DNA from: Competibacteraceae bacterium UBA6584
GTDB taxonomy: Bacteria; Pseudomonadota; Gammaproteobacteria; Competibacterales; Competibacteraceae
Direction of reading: 5' to 3'
Length of the DNA stretch: 45,543 nucleotides
Assembly (NCBI GenBank): GCA_002433805.1
Contig: DJIW01000005.1
Span: 960-46,502 of the forward strand
Shown: positions 1-8,044 of the stretch, in pieces
Numbering within the stretch: position 1 is the first letter of the stretch
How the letters are laid out: each line of letters begins with the position of its first letter
Translations under genes and position numbers: made by a program
Notes under the pieces: generated by a model
Database searches by the model: none
Seen by the model: only the letters and a program-made list of their open reading frames with translations
What the model was told of the DNA's origin: nothing

Positions 1-85
1 TCATGTGTCGTTCTACATCCATCTCGCCGCCAATTGTCAGAACCTGTTAACCACCTTGCAGAAGAAGATGGGGGTCGCCCAATGA
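1..85 (+). CDS. 3' end of an unidentified gene (partial)
   Basis: An open frame enters from the left edge (codons from base 2) and stops with TGA at 83-85. It encodes the last 27 residues of a protein ending in LQKKMGVAQ. The stop overlaps the ATG of the methylmalonyl-CoA mutase as ATGA at 82-85, the usual sign of translational coupling. I do not recognise the family from so short a tail. The overlap suggests that the mutase is the second or later gene of an operon. Confidence 0.5.
   Translation, partial: HVSFYIHLAANCQNLLTTLQKKMGVAQ
2..17 (+). repeat. 16-nt inverted terminal match, left copy
   Basis: CATGTGTCGTTCTACA at 2-17 is the exact reverse complement of the last 16 bases of the window (45528-45543). 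The match ends where the flanks diverge. It could come from how the sequence was assembled or cut, or be a real short repeat. Confidence 0.6.
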
Positions 86-2262
86 GCCAATCGCCCGATT
101 TCACCGCCATGCCTTATGGGGTGGACTTTCCCAAGCCCAGCTTTGCCGACTGGAAAGCCGCCGTCGAAAAAACGTCTGGCAAAACGCTGGATCAATTGGT
201 GTCCGCCACGATGGAACACATCGATGTCAAACCGCTGTACACGCGCGATGACATCAAAGACCTGAAGCATCTGGGCTATGTCGCCGGCGTGCCGCCGTTC
301 CTGCGCGGCCCGTATCCGGCGATGTACGTCACCCAGCCGTGGACGGTGCGCCAGTACGCCGGCTTCTCCACCGCCGAGGAATCCAACGCCTTCTACCGCC
401 GCAATCTGGCCGCCGGTCAGAAGGGCCTGTCCATCGCCTTTGACCTGGCCACCCATCGCGGCTACGACTCCGACCACCCGCGCGTGGTGGGCGATGTCGG
501 CAAGGCGGGCGTGGCGATCGATTCGCTGCTGGATATGGAAATCCTGTTCGGCGGGATTCCGCTGGATCAGATGTCGGTGTCGATGACCATGAACGGCGCG
601 GTGCTGCCGGTGTTGGCCTTCTACATCGTCGCCGCCGAGGAACAAGGCGTCTCGCACGAGAAGCTGACCGGCACCATTCAGAACGATATTCTGAAAGAGT
701 ACATGGTGCGCAACACCTACATTTATCCGCCCGATCCGTCGATCCGGATTATCGGCGACATTTTCGCGTACACCTCGCGGGAGATGCCGAAGTTCAACAG
801 CATCTCGATTTCCGGCTATCACATGCAGGAAGCGGGCGCGACCGCCGATCTGGAATTGGGCTATACCCTGGCCGACGGTCTGGAATACATCCGCACCGGC
901 ATCAAGGCGGGGATGGACATCGACACCTTCGCCCCGCGCCTGTCGTTCTTCTGGGCCATCGGCATGAATTACTTCATGGAAGTGGCCAAGATGCGGGCCG
1001 GGCGGCTGCTGTGGGCCAAGATCATCAAGCAGTTCAACCCCAAGAGCGACAAGTCGATGGCCTTGCGCACGCACAGCCAGACTTCCGGCTGGAGCCTGAC
1101 CGAGCAAGACCCGTTCAACAATGTCGCCCGCACTTGCATCGAAGCGCTGGCGGCGGCGCTGGGCCACACTCAGTCGCTGCACACCAACGCGCTGGACGAA
1201 GCCATCGCCCTGCCGACCGACTTCTCCGCCCGCATCGCCCGCAACACTCAGTTGTATTTGCAGGATGAAACCGCGATTTGCAAGGTGCTCGACCCGTGGG
1301 GCGGCTCTTACTACGTCGAGGCGCTGACCAATGAGTTGATCAAGCGGGCCTGGGGCCACATTCAGGAAGTGGAAAGCTTAGGGGGCATGGCCAAGGCCAT
1401 CGAAACCGGTCTGCCGAAGATGCGCATTGAGGAAGCGGCGGCGCGGCGGCAGGCGCAAATCGACTCCGGCAAGGAAACCATCGTCGGCGTTAACAAGTAC
1501 CGGATGGTGAAAGAAGATAAGCTGGATATTCTCAGCATCGACAATACCGCCGTGCGCGAATCGCAGGTGCAGCGCCTGCACAAGCTGCGCGCCAACCGCG
1601 ACGAGGCCAAGGTCAAAGGCTGCCTGAACGCCATCACCGAAGCCGCCAACGCCGGTTCCGGAAATCTGCTGGAAAAGGCGGTGGAAGCGGCCCGCGCCCG
1701 CGCCTCACTGGGCGAAATTTCGGACGCGATGGAAAAGGTGTTCGGGCGGCACAAGGCGGTGATTCGCGCCATTTCCGGCGTCTACAGCAGCGAGTTCGGC
1801 GAGGCCGAGGAAATCGCGAAAGTCCGCCAGATGGCCGATGAGTTCGAGAAGAACGAAGGCCGCCGCCCGCGTATCCTGGTCGCCAAACTCGGTCAGGACG
1901 GCCACGACCGGGGCGCGAAGGTCATCGCCACTGCCTTTGCCGATCTCGGTTTCGACGTGGACATCGGCGCGCTGTTCCAAACTCCCGAGGAAGTCGCCCG
2001 CCAGGCGGTGGAAAACGACGTCCACGTAGTCGGCATGAGTTCGCTCGCCGCCGGTCACAAAACGTTGCTGCCGCAACTGATCGGCGAACTCAAGAAGTTG
2101 GGTCGCGAGGACATCATGGTGGTCATCGGCGGCGTGATCCCCGCCCAGGACTACGAATACCTCAAGGCCAACGGCGCGGCCGCCATCTTCGGCCCCGGTA
2201 CGGTGATTCCGGTCGCCGCGCAGAAGGTGCTGATGGAGTTGAACGAACGGCTGGCGGCGTGA
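82..2262 (+). CDS. scpA: methylmalonyl-CoA mutase, B12-dependent (large, single-chain type)
   Basis: This cytoplasmic enzyme interconverts succinyl-CoA and (R)-methylmalonyl-CoA using adenosylcobalamin. The 726 residues are close to E. coli ScpA/Sbm (714). The N-terminal two thirds form the substrate barrel, with the conserved stretch TIQNDILKEY. The C-terminal B12 domain carries DGHDRG near residues 606-611, the DxHxxG motif whose histidine ligates cobalt. An upstream TTG at 34 is also open, but ATG 82 overlaps the stop of the preceding frame (ATGA) and gives the normal length, so I chose it. MeaB lies downstream at 3371, separated by a low-GC insert. With the Na+-pumping decarboxylase at 14377-18061, the enzyme would supply methylmalonyl-CoA for propionyl-CoA formation, or run in reverse for propionate use. 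The identification is firm; the direction of flux is inference. Confidence 0.96.
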   Translation: MSQSPDFTAMPYGVDFPKPSFADWKAAVEKTSGKTLDQLVSATMEHIDVKPLYTRDDIKDLKHLGYVAGVPPFLRGPYPAMYVTQPWTVRQYAGFSTAEESNAFYRRNLAAGQKGLSIAFDLATHRGYDSDHPRVVGDVGKAGVAIDSLLDMEILFGGIPLDQMSVSMTMNGAVLPVLAFYIVAAEEQGVSHEKLTGTIQNDILKEYMVRNTYIYPPDPSIRIIGDIFAYTSREMPKFNSISISGYHMQEAGATADLELGYTLADGLEYIRTGIKAGMDIDTFAPRLSFFWAIGMNYFMEVAKMRAGRLLWAKIIKQFNPKSDKSMALRTHSQTSGWSLTEQDPFNNVARTCIEALAAALGHTQSLHTNALDEAIALPTDFSARIARNTQLYLQDETAICKVLDPWGGSYYVEALTNELIKRAWGHIQEVESLGGMAKAIETGLPKMRIEEAAARRQAQIDSGKETIVGVNKYRMVKEDKLDILSIDNTAVRESQVQRLHKLRANRDEAKVKGCLNAITEAANAGSGNLLEKAVEAARARASLGEISDAMEKVFGRHKAVIRAISGVYSSEFGEAEEIAKVRQMADEFEKNEGRRPRILVAKLGQDGHDRGAKVIATAFADLGFDVDIGALFQTPEEVARQAVENDVHVVGMSSLAAGHKTLLPQLIGELKKLGREDIMVVIGGVIPAQDYEYLKANGAAAIFGPGTVIPVAAQKVLMELNERLAA

Positions 2263-2280
2263 GGGTGAATTAAATTAAGG

Positions 2281-2310
2281 AATCCCCCCTCTTATGTTCC
2301 GAGGGGGGTT
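2281..2310 (+). terminator. C/G-run hairpin downstream of the mutase
   Basis: CCCCCCTC (2284-2291) pairs perfectly with GAGGGGGG (2301-2308) around a 9-nt loop, followed by TTAAAT. It starts 19 nt after the mutase stop codon. The form fits an intrinsic terminator or a dispersed C/G-run hairpin. It may also mark the left edge of the low-GC insert. Confidence 0.5.
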
Positions 2311-2356
2311 AAATCCATTATCTAGATGTCTTCCTATGATCGACGTCAATCTAAAT

Positions 2357-2693
2357 GACAGATAGCAAAATCCTGGGAGCAGATATTTGCTCTTATGGCA
2401 CCATATATTGTGGATTACCCAGGTGAATCTTGTAGAAAAGCGATGATCACTGAATCACTAGTAGCATTAATTGATAATGAAGAGACTCGATTTAAGTATA
2501 TTGACGATCAGGACTTTAAAACAATCGCCATCAGTTACAAACTTATGGATTAGTAGAGATAAAATTCCCTGATAAGACCGAGGGCGGAAAAGAATCACAT
2601 TATTCGCTTACTCGTAAAGGGAGAAAATTGATGTCTGAATTTAAGAACAATAAAAAAGATGACTACATAAAGCCAGAATACAATGCGGGTTAA
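2357..2693 (+). pseudogene. frameshifted remnant of a winged-helix-type C-terminal domain
   Basis: Reading in frame from 2357 gives QIAKSWEQIFALMAPYIVDY and continues to a stop at 2551-2553. Another frame, open across about 2524-2693, continues with LQTYGLVEIKFPD and then HYSLTRKGRKLM before TAA at 2691-2693. Read together these form one plausible domain broken by a frameshift near 2525-2550, with a stop at 2354-2356 cutting the 5' side. The 'SLT.KG..LM' pattern is typical of winged-helix modules. It resembles the C-terminal module of some DUF4062-type proteins from memory, which I cannot verify. Base composition is clearly lower in GC than the neighbours, suggesting acquired and decaying DNA. 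The 52-residue ORF from ATG 2395 is only part of this remnant. Confidence 0.55.
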
Positions 2694-2716
2694 ATTGCTT
2701 ATCGCGAGCTATACTT

Positions 2717-2947
2717 ATGCCTCTTATATCCCGAATAACTACCAATCCACAGGTCATGGGTGGAAAACCTTGTATTCGAGGTTTGCGCGTCACTGTGGGC
2801 ACCATTGTTGGTTTAGTCGCCTCTGGCTATTCGGATCAGCACATTCTTCAGCTTTATCCGTATTTGGAACCGGAAGATATTCGAGCCGCTTTGTCTTACG
2901 CTGCTTGGCGATCCGAAGAAATTGAAATCCCTCTTGTAGCTGCATGA
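2717..2947 (+). CDS. DUF433 family antitoxin-like protein
   Basis: A 76-residue protein containing NPQVMGGKPCIRGLRVTV, the signature of DUF433. This small helix-turn-helix fold is found mostly as the antitoxin partner of PIN-like DUF5615 proteins. The rest fits too: 'LVASGYSDQHILQLYPYLEPEDIRAAL' is the helical second half, which matches the family's usual length of about 75. Its stop overlaps the next start by 4 nt (ATGA at 2944-2947), so the two are translationally coupled. No strong ribosome binding site is visible upstream. By family precedent it would neutralise the downstream toxin and repress its own promoter; neither is shown here. Confidence 0.85.
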   Translation: MPLISRITTNPQVMGGKPCIRGLRVTVGTIVGLVASGYSDQHILQLYPYLEPEDIRAALSYAAWRSEEIEIPLVAA

Positions 2948-3324
2948 AGCTGTTAATCGACATGAACTTGTCGCCTGCTTGGGTGAAAGTTTTTGAATCG
3001 CAAGGTTATGAAGCAATCCACTGGTCGATGGTTGGAGAGCCAAACGCGCTGGACCAGACTATTTTCGCGTGGGCGGGCGAGCATGATTACATCGTATTTA
3101 CCCACGATCTTGATTTCGGCGCCATTCTAGCGGTAACTGGACATACCAAACCCAGCGTTATTCAGGTAAGGACGCAGGATGTCACCCCGAATCATTTGGA
3201 AAAGATGGTGTTTTTGGCCCTTCGACAATTTGAGAGCCTTCTACTCCAAGGCTCACTCATAACGATAGAGGAAGAAAAACTGCGCGCCCGTATCTTGCCC
3301 TTGGCAGGCCGCTTTCGCACATAA
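2944..3324 (+). CDS. DUF5615 PIN-like toxin
   Basis: A 126-residue protein beginning MKLLIDMNLSPAWVKVF, with later motifs HDYIVFTHDLDFGAIL and PSVIQVR. These are the acidic positions of the DUF5615 (Mut7-C-like) PIN fold: an early Asp, and the THDLDF pair. PIN-like toxins are presumed metal-dependent RNases. The gene starts inside the last codons of the DUF433 gene, the usual antitoxin-toxin order. The module lies between the mutase and meaB, two genes often adjacent, in DNA of lower GC, so it is probably an insertion. RNase activity is inferred from fold only. Confidence 0.85.
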   Translation: MKLLIDMNLSPAWVKVFESQGYEAIHWSMVGEPNALDQTIFAWAGEHDYIVFTHDLDFGAILAVTGHTKPSVIQVRTQDVTPNHLEKMVFLALRQFESLLLQGSLITIEEEKLRARILPLAGRFRT

Positions 3325-3370
3325 AACATCGTATTGGAATAACCCAAACTTCCGCCACAAAGCAGCAACC

Positions 3371-4501
3371 ATGACCAAAAAACATCACAAACCCGACTGG
3401 GTACCCGACAACGCCGGCAAGGAATTCACCACCTCGGTCATGGCGGGCGTCGATGGCGGCCACGACGGCATTCCCGGCCAAGCCAGCGTGGCCGTGCCGC
3501 GCACGCATACTCCCCGCCGCCGCCGGTTAACCGTGGATGAATACGTCGCCGGCGTGCTGGCGGGCGACCGCAACGTCCTTGGCCAAGCCATTACGCTGGT
3601 GGAGAGCAATTCCCAGGCGCATTTCAACATGGGACAGGAGGTGCTGCGCCAACTGATCCCGCACACCGGCAAATCGATCCGGATCGGCATTACCGGCGTG
3701 CCCGGCGCGGGCAAAAGCACCTTCATCGAAGCGCTCGGCATGCGCCTCTGCGACCAGGGCCACAAAGTCGCGGTGCTGGCGGTGGACCCCAGCAGCACGG
3801 TCACCCGCGGCAGCATCCTCGGCGACAAAACCCGGATGGAATTGCTTTCTCGCGACTTGCGCGCCTTTATCCGCCCCTCGCCTTCGAGCGGCACCTTGGG
3901 CGGCGTGACCCGCAAAAGTCGGGAAACTATTCTGGTCTGCGAGGCCGCCGGCTTCGACGTGATCCTGGTCGAAACCGTCGGGGTCGGTCAGAGCGAAACC
4001 ACCGTCCGGTCGATGGTCGATTTCTTCCTGCTGGTGATGATCGCGGGCGCGGGCGACGAATTGCAGGGCATCAAGAAAGGCATCATGGAATTGGCTGACG
4101 CGCTGCTGGTCAACAAAGCCGACGGCGACAACAAAATTCGCGCCAACGCCGCCCGCGCCGATTACAACCGGGCGCTCCATTACCTCGCCCCCGCCACCGA
4201 GGGTTGGCAAACCAAAGCCTATACCTGCTCCTCGCTCAACGGCGAGGGCATCGACGCCATTTGGAACGTCATCGGCGATTTTCGCAAGCTCGTCACCGAA
4301 AGCGGCGCATTCGAGAAGCGCCGGCAACGGCAAACCCTGGATTGGGTATACTCGATGGTCGAGGAACACTTACGCGCCAGCTTCTTCAATCATGCGGGCG
4401 TCGGCGGTATTCGCGCCGAAGTGGAAGACGGCGTGCTGAAAGGGCATATCCCGCCCACCGTGGCGGCGCAAAAGCTGATCCGCAAATTTGAAGGCCACTA
4501 A
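3371..4501 (+). CDS. meaB: methylmalonyl-CoA mutase-associated GTPase MeaB/ArgK
   Basis: This G3E-family P-loop GTPase loads adenosylcobalamin onto methylmalonyl-CoA mutase and protects the enzyme. Motifs visible: Walker A GVPGAGKST at residues 109-117, the switch region AVDPSSTVTRGSILGDKTRM, ETVGVGQSE, and the guanine-specifying NKAD in LLVNKADGDN. The family is usually about 330 residues; this frame has 376, with an extra N-terminal tail rich in Gly and Arg, so a later start is possible (Met 25 at 3443). There is no strong ribosome binding site before ATG 3371. It lies 46 nt after the DUF5615 toxin and 26 nt before the malyl-CoA lyase. Function is confident; the exact start is not. Confidence 0.95.
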   Translation: MTKKHHKPDWVPDNAGKEFTTSVMAGVDGGHDGIPGQASVAVPRTHTPRRRRLTVDEYVAGVLAGDRNVLGQAITLVESNSQAHFNMGQEVLRQLIPHTGKSIRIGITGVPGAGKSTFIEALGMRLCDQGHKVAVLAVDPSSTVTRGSILGDKTRMELLSRDLRAFIRPSPSSGTLGGVTRKSRETILVCEAAGFDVILVETVGVGQSETTVRSMVDFFLLVMIAGAGDELQGIKKGIMELADALLVNKADGDNKIRANAARADYNRALHYLAPATEGWQTKAYTCSSLNGEGIDAIWNVIGDFRKLVTESGAFEKRRQRQTLDWVYSMVEEHLRASFFNHAGVGGIRAEVEDGVLKGHIPPTVAAQKLIRKFEGH

Positions 4502-4527
4502 CCCACACACCTGGGAGGATAAAAACG

Positions 4528-5580
4528 ATGTTGCGCAGTCCCCGCGATTTTTTTAAAGCCAAAGTTGTCGGCGCACCAGAACCGCTGCGTGAAATTCCGG
4601 TGCGGCCCTCGCGGATGATCCATTTCTTCGATCCCAGCAACGAGAAGATGGCGGTCAAGGTGCCAGACATCGCCAAGAACGTGGACATCTTGCTCGGTAA
4701 CCTGGAAGACGCGGTGCCCATCGACCGCAAGGAAGCCGCCCGCGAAGGACTGGTCAAAATCGGCAAGAGCGTGAATTTCGGCGATACCCAATTGTGGACG
4801 CGGGTCAACAGTCTCGACAGCCCGTGGTTCTTGGACGATCTGATCCGGCTGGTCGGCGAAATCGGCAATAAGTTGGATGTCATCATGCTGCCCAAGGTGC
4901 AGGGGCCGTGGGACATTTATTTCGCCGACCAACTGCTGGCGCAACTGGAAGCCAAATACAACGTTAAAAAGCCGCTGATGCTGCATGCGATTCTGGAAAC
5001 CGCGCTCGGCGTCGCCAATGTCGATGCCATCGCCAACGCCAGCCCCCGGATGCAGGGCATGAGCCTGGGTCCCGCCGATCTCGCGGCTTCGCGGCGGATG
5101 AAGACCACGCGGGTCGGCGGCGGCCATCCCGACTATCTGGTGCGCACCGATCCCGATCCGAAGAACCCCGACGCGCCCCGCCCCACCGCCCAACAGGATC
5201 TGTGGCATTACACCATCGGCAAGATGGTGGACGCTTGCACCAGCGTCGGCGCGCTGGCGTTCTATGGCCCGTTCGGCGACATCGCCGATCTGGTCGCCTG
5301 CGAAGATCAATTCCGCAACGCCTATCTGATGGGCTGCGTCGGCACCTGGACGCTGCATCCCAATCAGATCGCCATCGCCAAGCGGGTGTTCAGTCCGAAG
5401 CCGGAGGAAGTCGCTTGGGCCAAGCGCGTCGTCGAAGCCATGCCCGACGGCAGCGGCGCGGTGATGATCGACGGCAAGATGCAGGACGACGCCACCTGGA
5501 AGCAGTGTAAGGTGGTGCTCAATCTCGCTCAATTGATCGCCAGCCGCGACGCGGAATACAAGGCGCTGTACGGCTTCTAA
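4528..5580 (+). CDS. mcl: malyl-CoA / beta-methylmalyl-CoA lyase (CitE-like)
   Basis: A 350-residue HpcH/HpaI-CitE superfamily protein. From memory it closely follows Chloroflexus-type Mcl1 (348 residues): early PVRPSRMIHFF, NLEDAVP with the acidic metal-ligand region, WTRVN, KLDVIMLPKV, LETALGV, and a C-terminal GSGAVMIDGKMQDDATWKQ. Mcl1 joins or cleaves glyoxylate with acetyl-CoA (malyl-CoA) or propionyl-CoA (beta-methylmalyl-CoA). A good Shine-Dalgarno (GGGAGG) sits before the ATG, 26 nt after meaB, so it is likely co-transcribed. The mutase/meaB context suggests a role in propionyl-CoA and glyoxylate exchange. No mesaconyl-CoA genes are in the window. A citramalyl-CoA or malyl-CoA preference cannot be decided from sequence alone. 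Confidence 0.88.
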   Translation: MLRSPRDFFKAKVVGAPEPLREIPVRPSRMIHFFDPSNEKMAVKVPDIAKNVDILLGNLEDAVPIDRKEAAREGLVKIGKSVNFGDTQLWTRVNSLDSPWFLDDLIRLVGEIGNKLDVIMLPKVQGPWDIYFADQLLAQLEAKYNVKKPLMLHAILETALGVANVDAIANASPRMQGMSLGPADLAASRRMKTTRVGGGHPDYLVRTDPDPKNPDAPRPTAQQDLWHYTIGKMVDACTSVGALAFYGPFGDIADLVACEDQFRNAYLMGCVGTWTLHPNQIAIAKRVFSPKPEEVAWAKRVVEAMPDGSGAVMIDGKMQDDATWKQCKVVLNLAQLIASRDAEYKALYGF

Positions 5581-5647
5581 ATTTTTCCTCGCCGGGGCGG
5601 AGACGCCAGCTGTCTCTCGCCCCCGACGCCCAACGGAGCGACTGCTC

Positions 5648-6835
5648 ATGTTTCAGCCGTTCTCCATCGCCCGCCTGCCGCGCATCGAATTCGGCGCTGG
5701 CTCAATCTCTAAACTCCCTGGCCTGATCGCCCAATACGGTAAGCAGGTCTTACTGGTGATCGGGCAGCGTTCGTTTGTCGAATCATCCAACTGGCCAGCG
5801 TTGTTAGCCGCGCTGGAGAAAGCCGGCATCGCGTGGGAGCAAGCGCGGGTTGGCGACGAACCGTCCCCGCAACTGGTGGATGACGCCGTCCGTCAATTCC
5901 GCGCATCCGACATTCAAGTGGTCGTGGGGATCGGCGGCGGCAGCGTGTTGGACGCCGCCAAGGCGATTGCGGGTCTGTTGCCGGTCGGTGATTCGGTGAT
6001 GGATTACCTGGAAGGCGTCGGCCCGGAAAAACCGTATCACGGCCCCGCCAAGCCATTTATCGCGGCACCGACCACCGCCGGCACCGGCAGCGAAGCCACC
6101 AAAAATGCGGTGCTGAGCGCGCGCGGGCCGAACGGCTTCAAGAAATCCTTCCGTCACGATCTGCTGGTGCCGGAATACGCCCTGCTCGACCCCGACTTGC
6201 TGGCGACCTGCCCCAAACCGCAAATCGCCGCCAACGCCATGGATGCGCTCACCCAACTGCTGGAATCCTACGTCTCCATCAAAGCCAATCCCTTCACCGA
6301 CGCACTGGCCGAAAGCGGCTTGAAAGCGGTGCGCGAAGGCTTGTTCGCCTGGTATGACGGCGGCGCGCACGCCGCCGCCGGACGAGCGCGCATGGCTTAC
6401 GCGGCATTGCTCTCCGGCGTTTGCTTGGCGCAAACCGGGCTGGGCTCGGTGCACGGTCTGGCCTCGCCGCTGGGCGCATTCTTCCCGATCCCGCACGGCG
6501 TGGTGTGCGGCACCTTGGTCGGGGCCGCCACTCGCGTCAATTTGAACGCGCTGCGGGAACGAGAGCCCGAGCATCCTTCCTGGCGCAAGTACGCCCGCGC
6601 TGGCGATATCCTGCACGGACGGCATTTCCCCAACGCCGAGGAAGCGCACGCCGCGCTGCTGGCGTTGCTGGACGACTGGACCGAACGTCTGGCTTTGCCT
6701 CGGCTGCGCGCCTATCACATTCGAGAAAGCGATTTCGCGCACATCGTCGCCAACTCGCGCGGCGGCAGCATGAAAACCAATCCGCTGGTGCTTGATGATG
6801 GAGAAATCACGGAGGTGCTGCGACAAAGACTGTAG
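5648..6835 (+). CDS. iron-containing (group III) alcohol dehydrogenase
   Basis: A 395-residue protein of the Fe-ADH family, NAD(P)-dependent. Visible motifs: the nucleotide-binding GGGSVLDAAKAIA, TTAGTGSEAT, NAMDALTQLLE (metal-ligand Asp region), and GLGSVHGLASPLG and IPHGVVCG, which supply the metal-binding histidines. Substrate cannot be assigned; family members act on primary alcohols, lactaldehyde, 3-hydroxy acids or butanol. It lies 67 nt after the malyl-CoA lyase in the same direction and may be in the same transcript. The ATG at 5648 is preceded by a weak GGAG. Confidence 0.9.
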   Translation: MFQPFSIARLPRIEFGAGSISKLPGLIAQYGKQVLLVIGQRSFVESSNWPALLAALEKAGIAWEQARVGDEPSPQLVDDAVRQFRASDIQVVVGIGGGSVLDAAKAIAGLLPVGDSVMDYLEGVGPEKPYHGPAKPFIAAPTTAGTGSEATKNAVLSARGPNGFKKSFRHDLLVPEYALLDPDLLATCPKPQIAANAMDALTQLLESYVSIKANPFTDALAESGLKAVREGLFAWYDGGAHAAAGRARMAYAALLSGVCLAQTGLGSVHGLASPLGAFFPIPHGVVCGTLVGAATRVNLNALREREPEHPSWRKYARAGDILHGRHFPNAEEAHAALLALLDDWTERLALPRLRAYHIRESDFAHIVANSRGGSMKTNPLVLDDGEITEVLRQRL

Positions 6836-6961
6836 CGCTAGCTAAAATTTGCCGTCGATCACCGAGTTTAAGGCGAGCAGTCACCCGCTTGATCGAGTGG
6901 CTGGCAAGGATTTTGAATGACTTGGCCTAGATAAAGGGTATTGGGTTTGTTTATTGACTCG

Positions 6962-6984
6962 AACAGGCCATCACGATGCCTGTT
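6962..6984 (+). terminator. hairpin with A/T tail downstream of the alcohol dehydrogenase
   Basis: AACAGGC (6962-6968) and GCCTGTT (6978-6984) form a 7-bp perfect inverted repeat with a 9-nt loop, followed by TAATAATAAA. It lies 126 nt after the dehydrogenase stop and 34 nt before the phosphoesterase start. It may be a weak terminator or an operator-like dyad. Confidence 0.35.
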
Positions 6985-7018
6985 TAATAATAAACAGACC
7001 GCTTTGGGAGAACCGGCA

Positions 7019-8044
7019 ATGAAGCATCCATCAGCCCACAATGGCCCTTCTCAGTCCAAATCGGCCCATCCTCGTCCATCCGCTGGGGTCATTGTGGACC
7101 GACAGACCGTGGACCTCAAACGTTTGGAAAAGCGCATCGGGCGCGTTCACTTCCAGCAACGAATCGGCATCGAACAGGATCATGCCACCCGGATCTTCGG
7201 AAAAGGCCGAACCTTTTTCCATATTGAAAACTGGTATTCGATCCACGCCTTCATCCGGTTGACCCTTCGTGGCCTGGGGTTGTACCGCCGAGGCTTGCGC
7301 AACGCCACCGCCATTCGGACCCTGCATAACGAGGTGATCCTGCCGGAGTTGCCAGAGCCGTTCGACGGCTTTACGTTCCTTCAGTTAAGCGATCTCCATC
7401 TGGACATGGACGAGGATTACCCGCCCGCGCTCATCGAACAGATCAAACAGGCGCGATATGACGCCTGCGTGCTGACCGGCGACTTTCGAGCCAAAACCTA
7501 CGGCGATTACGAGCCCGCCATGGCCGCGCTGGCCGAGGTCCGCCCTCACTTCAGCGGGCCGGTGTACGCCATCCTCGGCAATCACGACAGCCTTCGCATG
7601 GTGCCGCACATCGAAGCGCTCGGAATCACGGTGCTGCTCAATGAAGCCGTGACCCTGGAGCGCGACGGAACGCACATCCATTTAGCGGGCATCGACGACC
7701 CGCACTACTACCAACTCGATAATTTCGACCGGGCCGCCGCGACCCTGCCGCCGGAGGAGGTGTCGATCCTGCTGTCGCATTCGCCGGAAGCCTATCGCTT
7801 GGCGGCGCACGCCGGTTTCGATCTGATGTTGAGCGGCCATACCCACGGCGGGCAAATTTGCTTGCCCGGCGGGATCGCCCTGATGACCAACGCGGACTGC
7901 CCGAGACGCTTCTGCCGCGGCGCTTGGCGCTACAACGGGATGCAGGGCTACACCTCGACCGGATCAGGCGCTTCGGTGGTGGGCGTGCGTTTCAACTGCC
8001 CGCCGGAAATCACCTTGCACCACCTGCGCCGTCAGCCGGTTTAA
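7019..8044 (+). CDS. calcineurin-like metallophosphoesterase (YaeI type)
   Basis: A 341-residue protein. Metal-binding motifs appear in family order: LQLSDLHLD (Asp125, His127), LTGDFRA, ILGNHDS, LLSHSPEAY, and SGHTHGGQ. This places it in the binuclear metallophosphoesterase family related to YaeI/YkuE; the substrate is unknown and some relatives act on lipid-linked phosphates. The first 110 residues, before the catalytic domain, have a basic stretch and a possible weak membrane-associated part (IHAFIRLTLRGLGLYRRG). ATG 7019 has a fitting GGGAG; an in-frame TTG at 6941 gives a longer but unlikely product. Its 3' end overlaps the convergent CarS-like gene by 4 nt. Confidence 0.88.
   Translation: MKHPSAHNGPSQSKSAHPRPSAGVIVDRQTVDLKRLEKRIGRVHFQQRIGIEQDHATRIFGKGRTFFHIENWYSIHAFIRLTLRGLGLYRRGLRNATAIRTLHNEVILPELPEPFDGFTFLQLSDLHLDMDEDYPPALIEQIKQARYDACVLTGDFRAKTYGDYEPAMAALAEVRPHFSGPVYAILGNHDSLRMVPHIEALGITVLLNEAVTLERDGTHIHLAGIDDPHYYQLDNFDRAAATLPPEEVSILLSHSPEAYRLAAHAGFDLMLSGHTHGGQICLPGGIALMTNADCPRRFCRGAWRYNGMQGYTSTGSGASVVGVRFNCPPEITLHHLRRQPV

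Noticed and set aside
37..1359. 440-residue ORF antisense to the mutase
   Set aside because: Long antisense frames are expected in GC-rich coding DNA; the predicted protein is Arg/His/Gly-rich without any domain, and the plus-strand mutase is certain.
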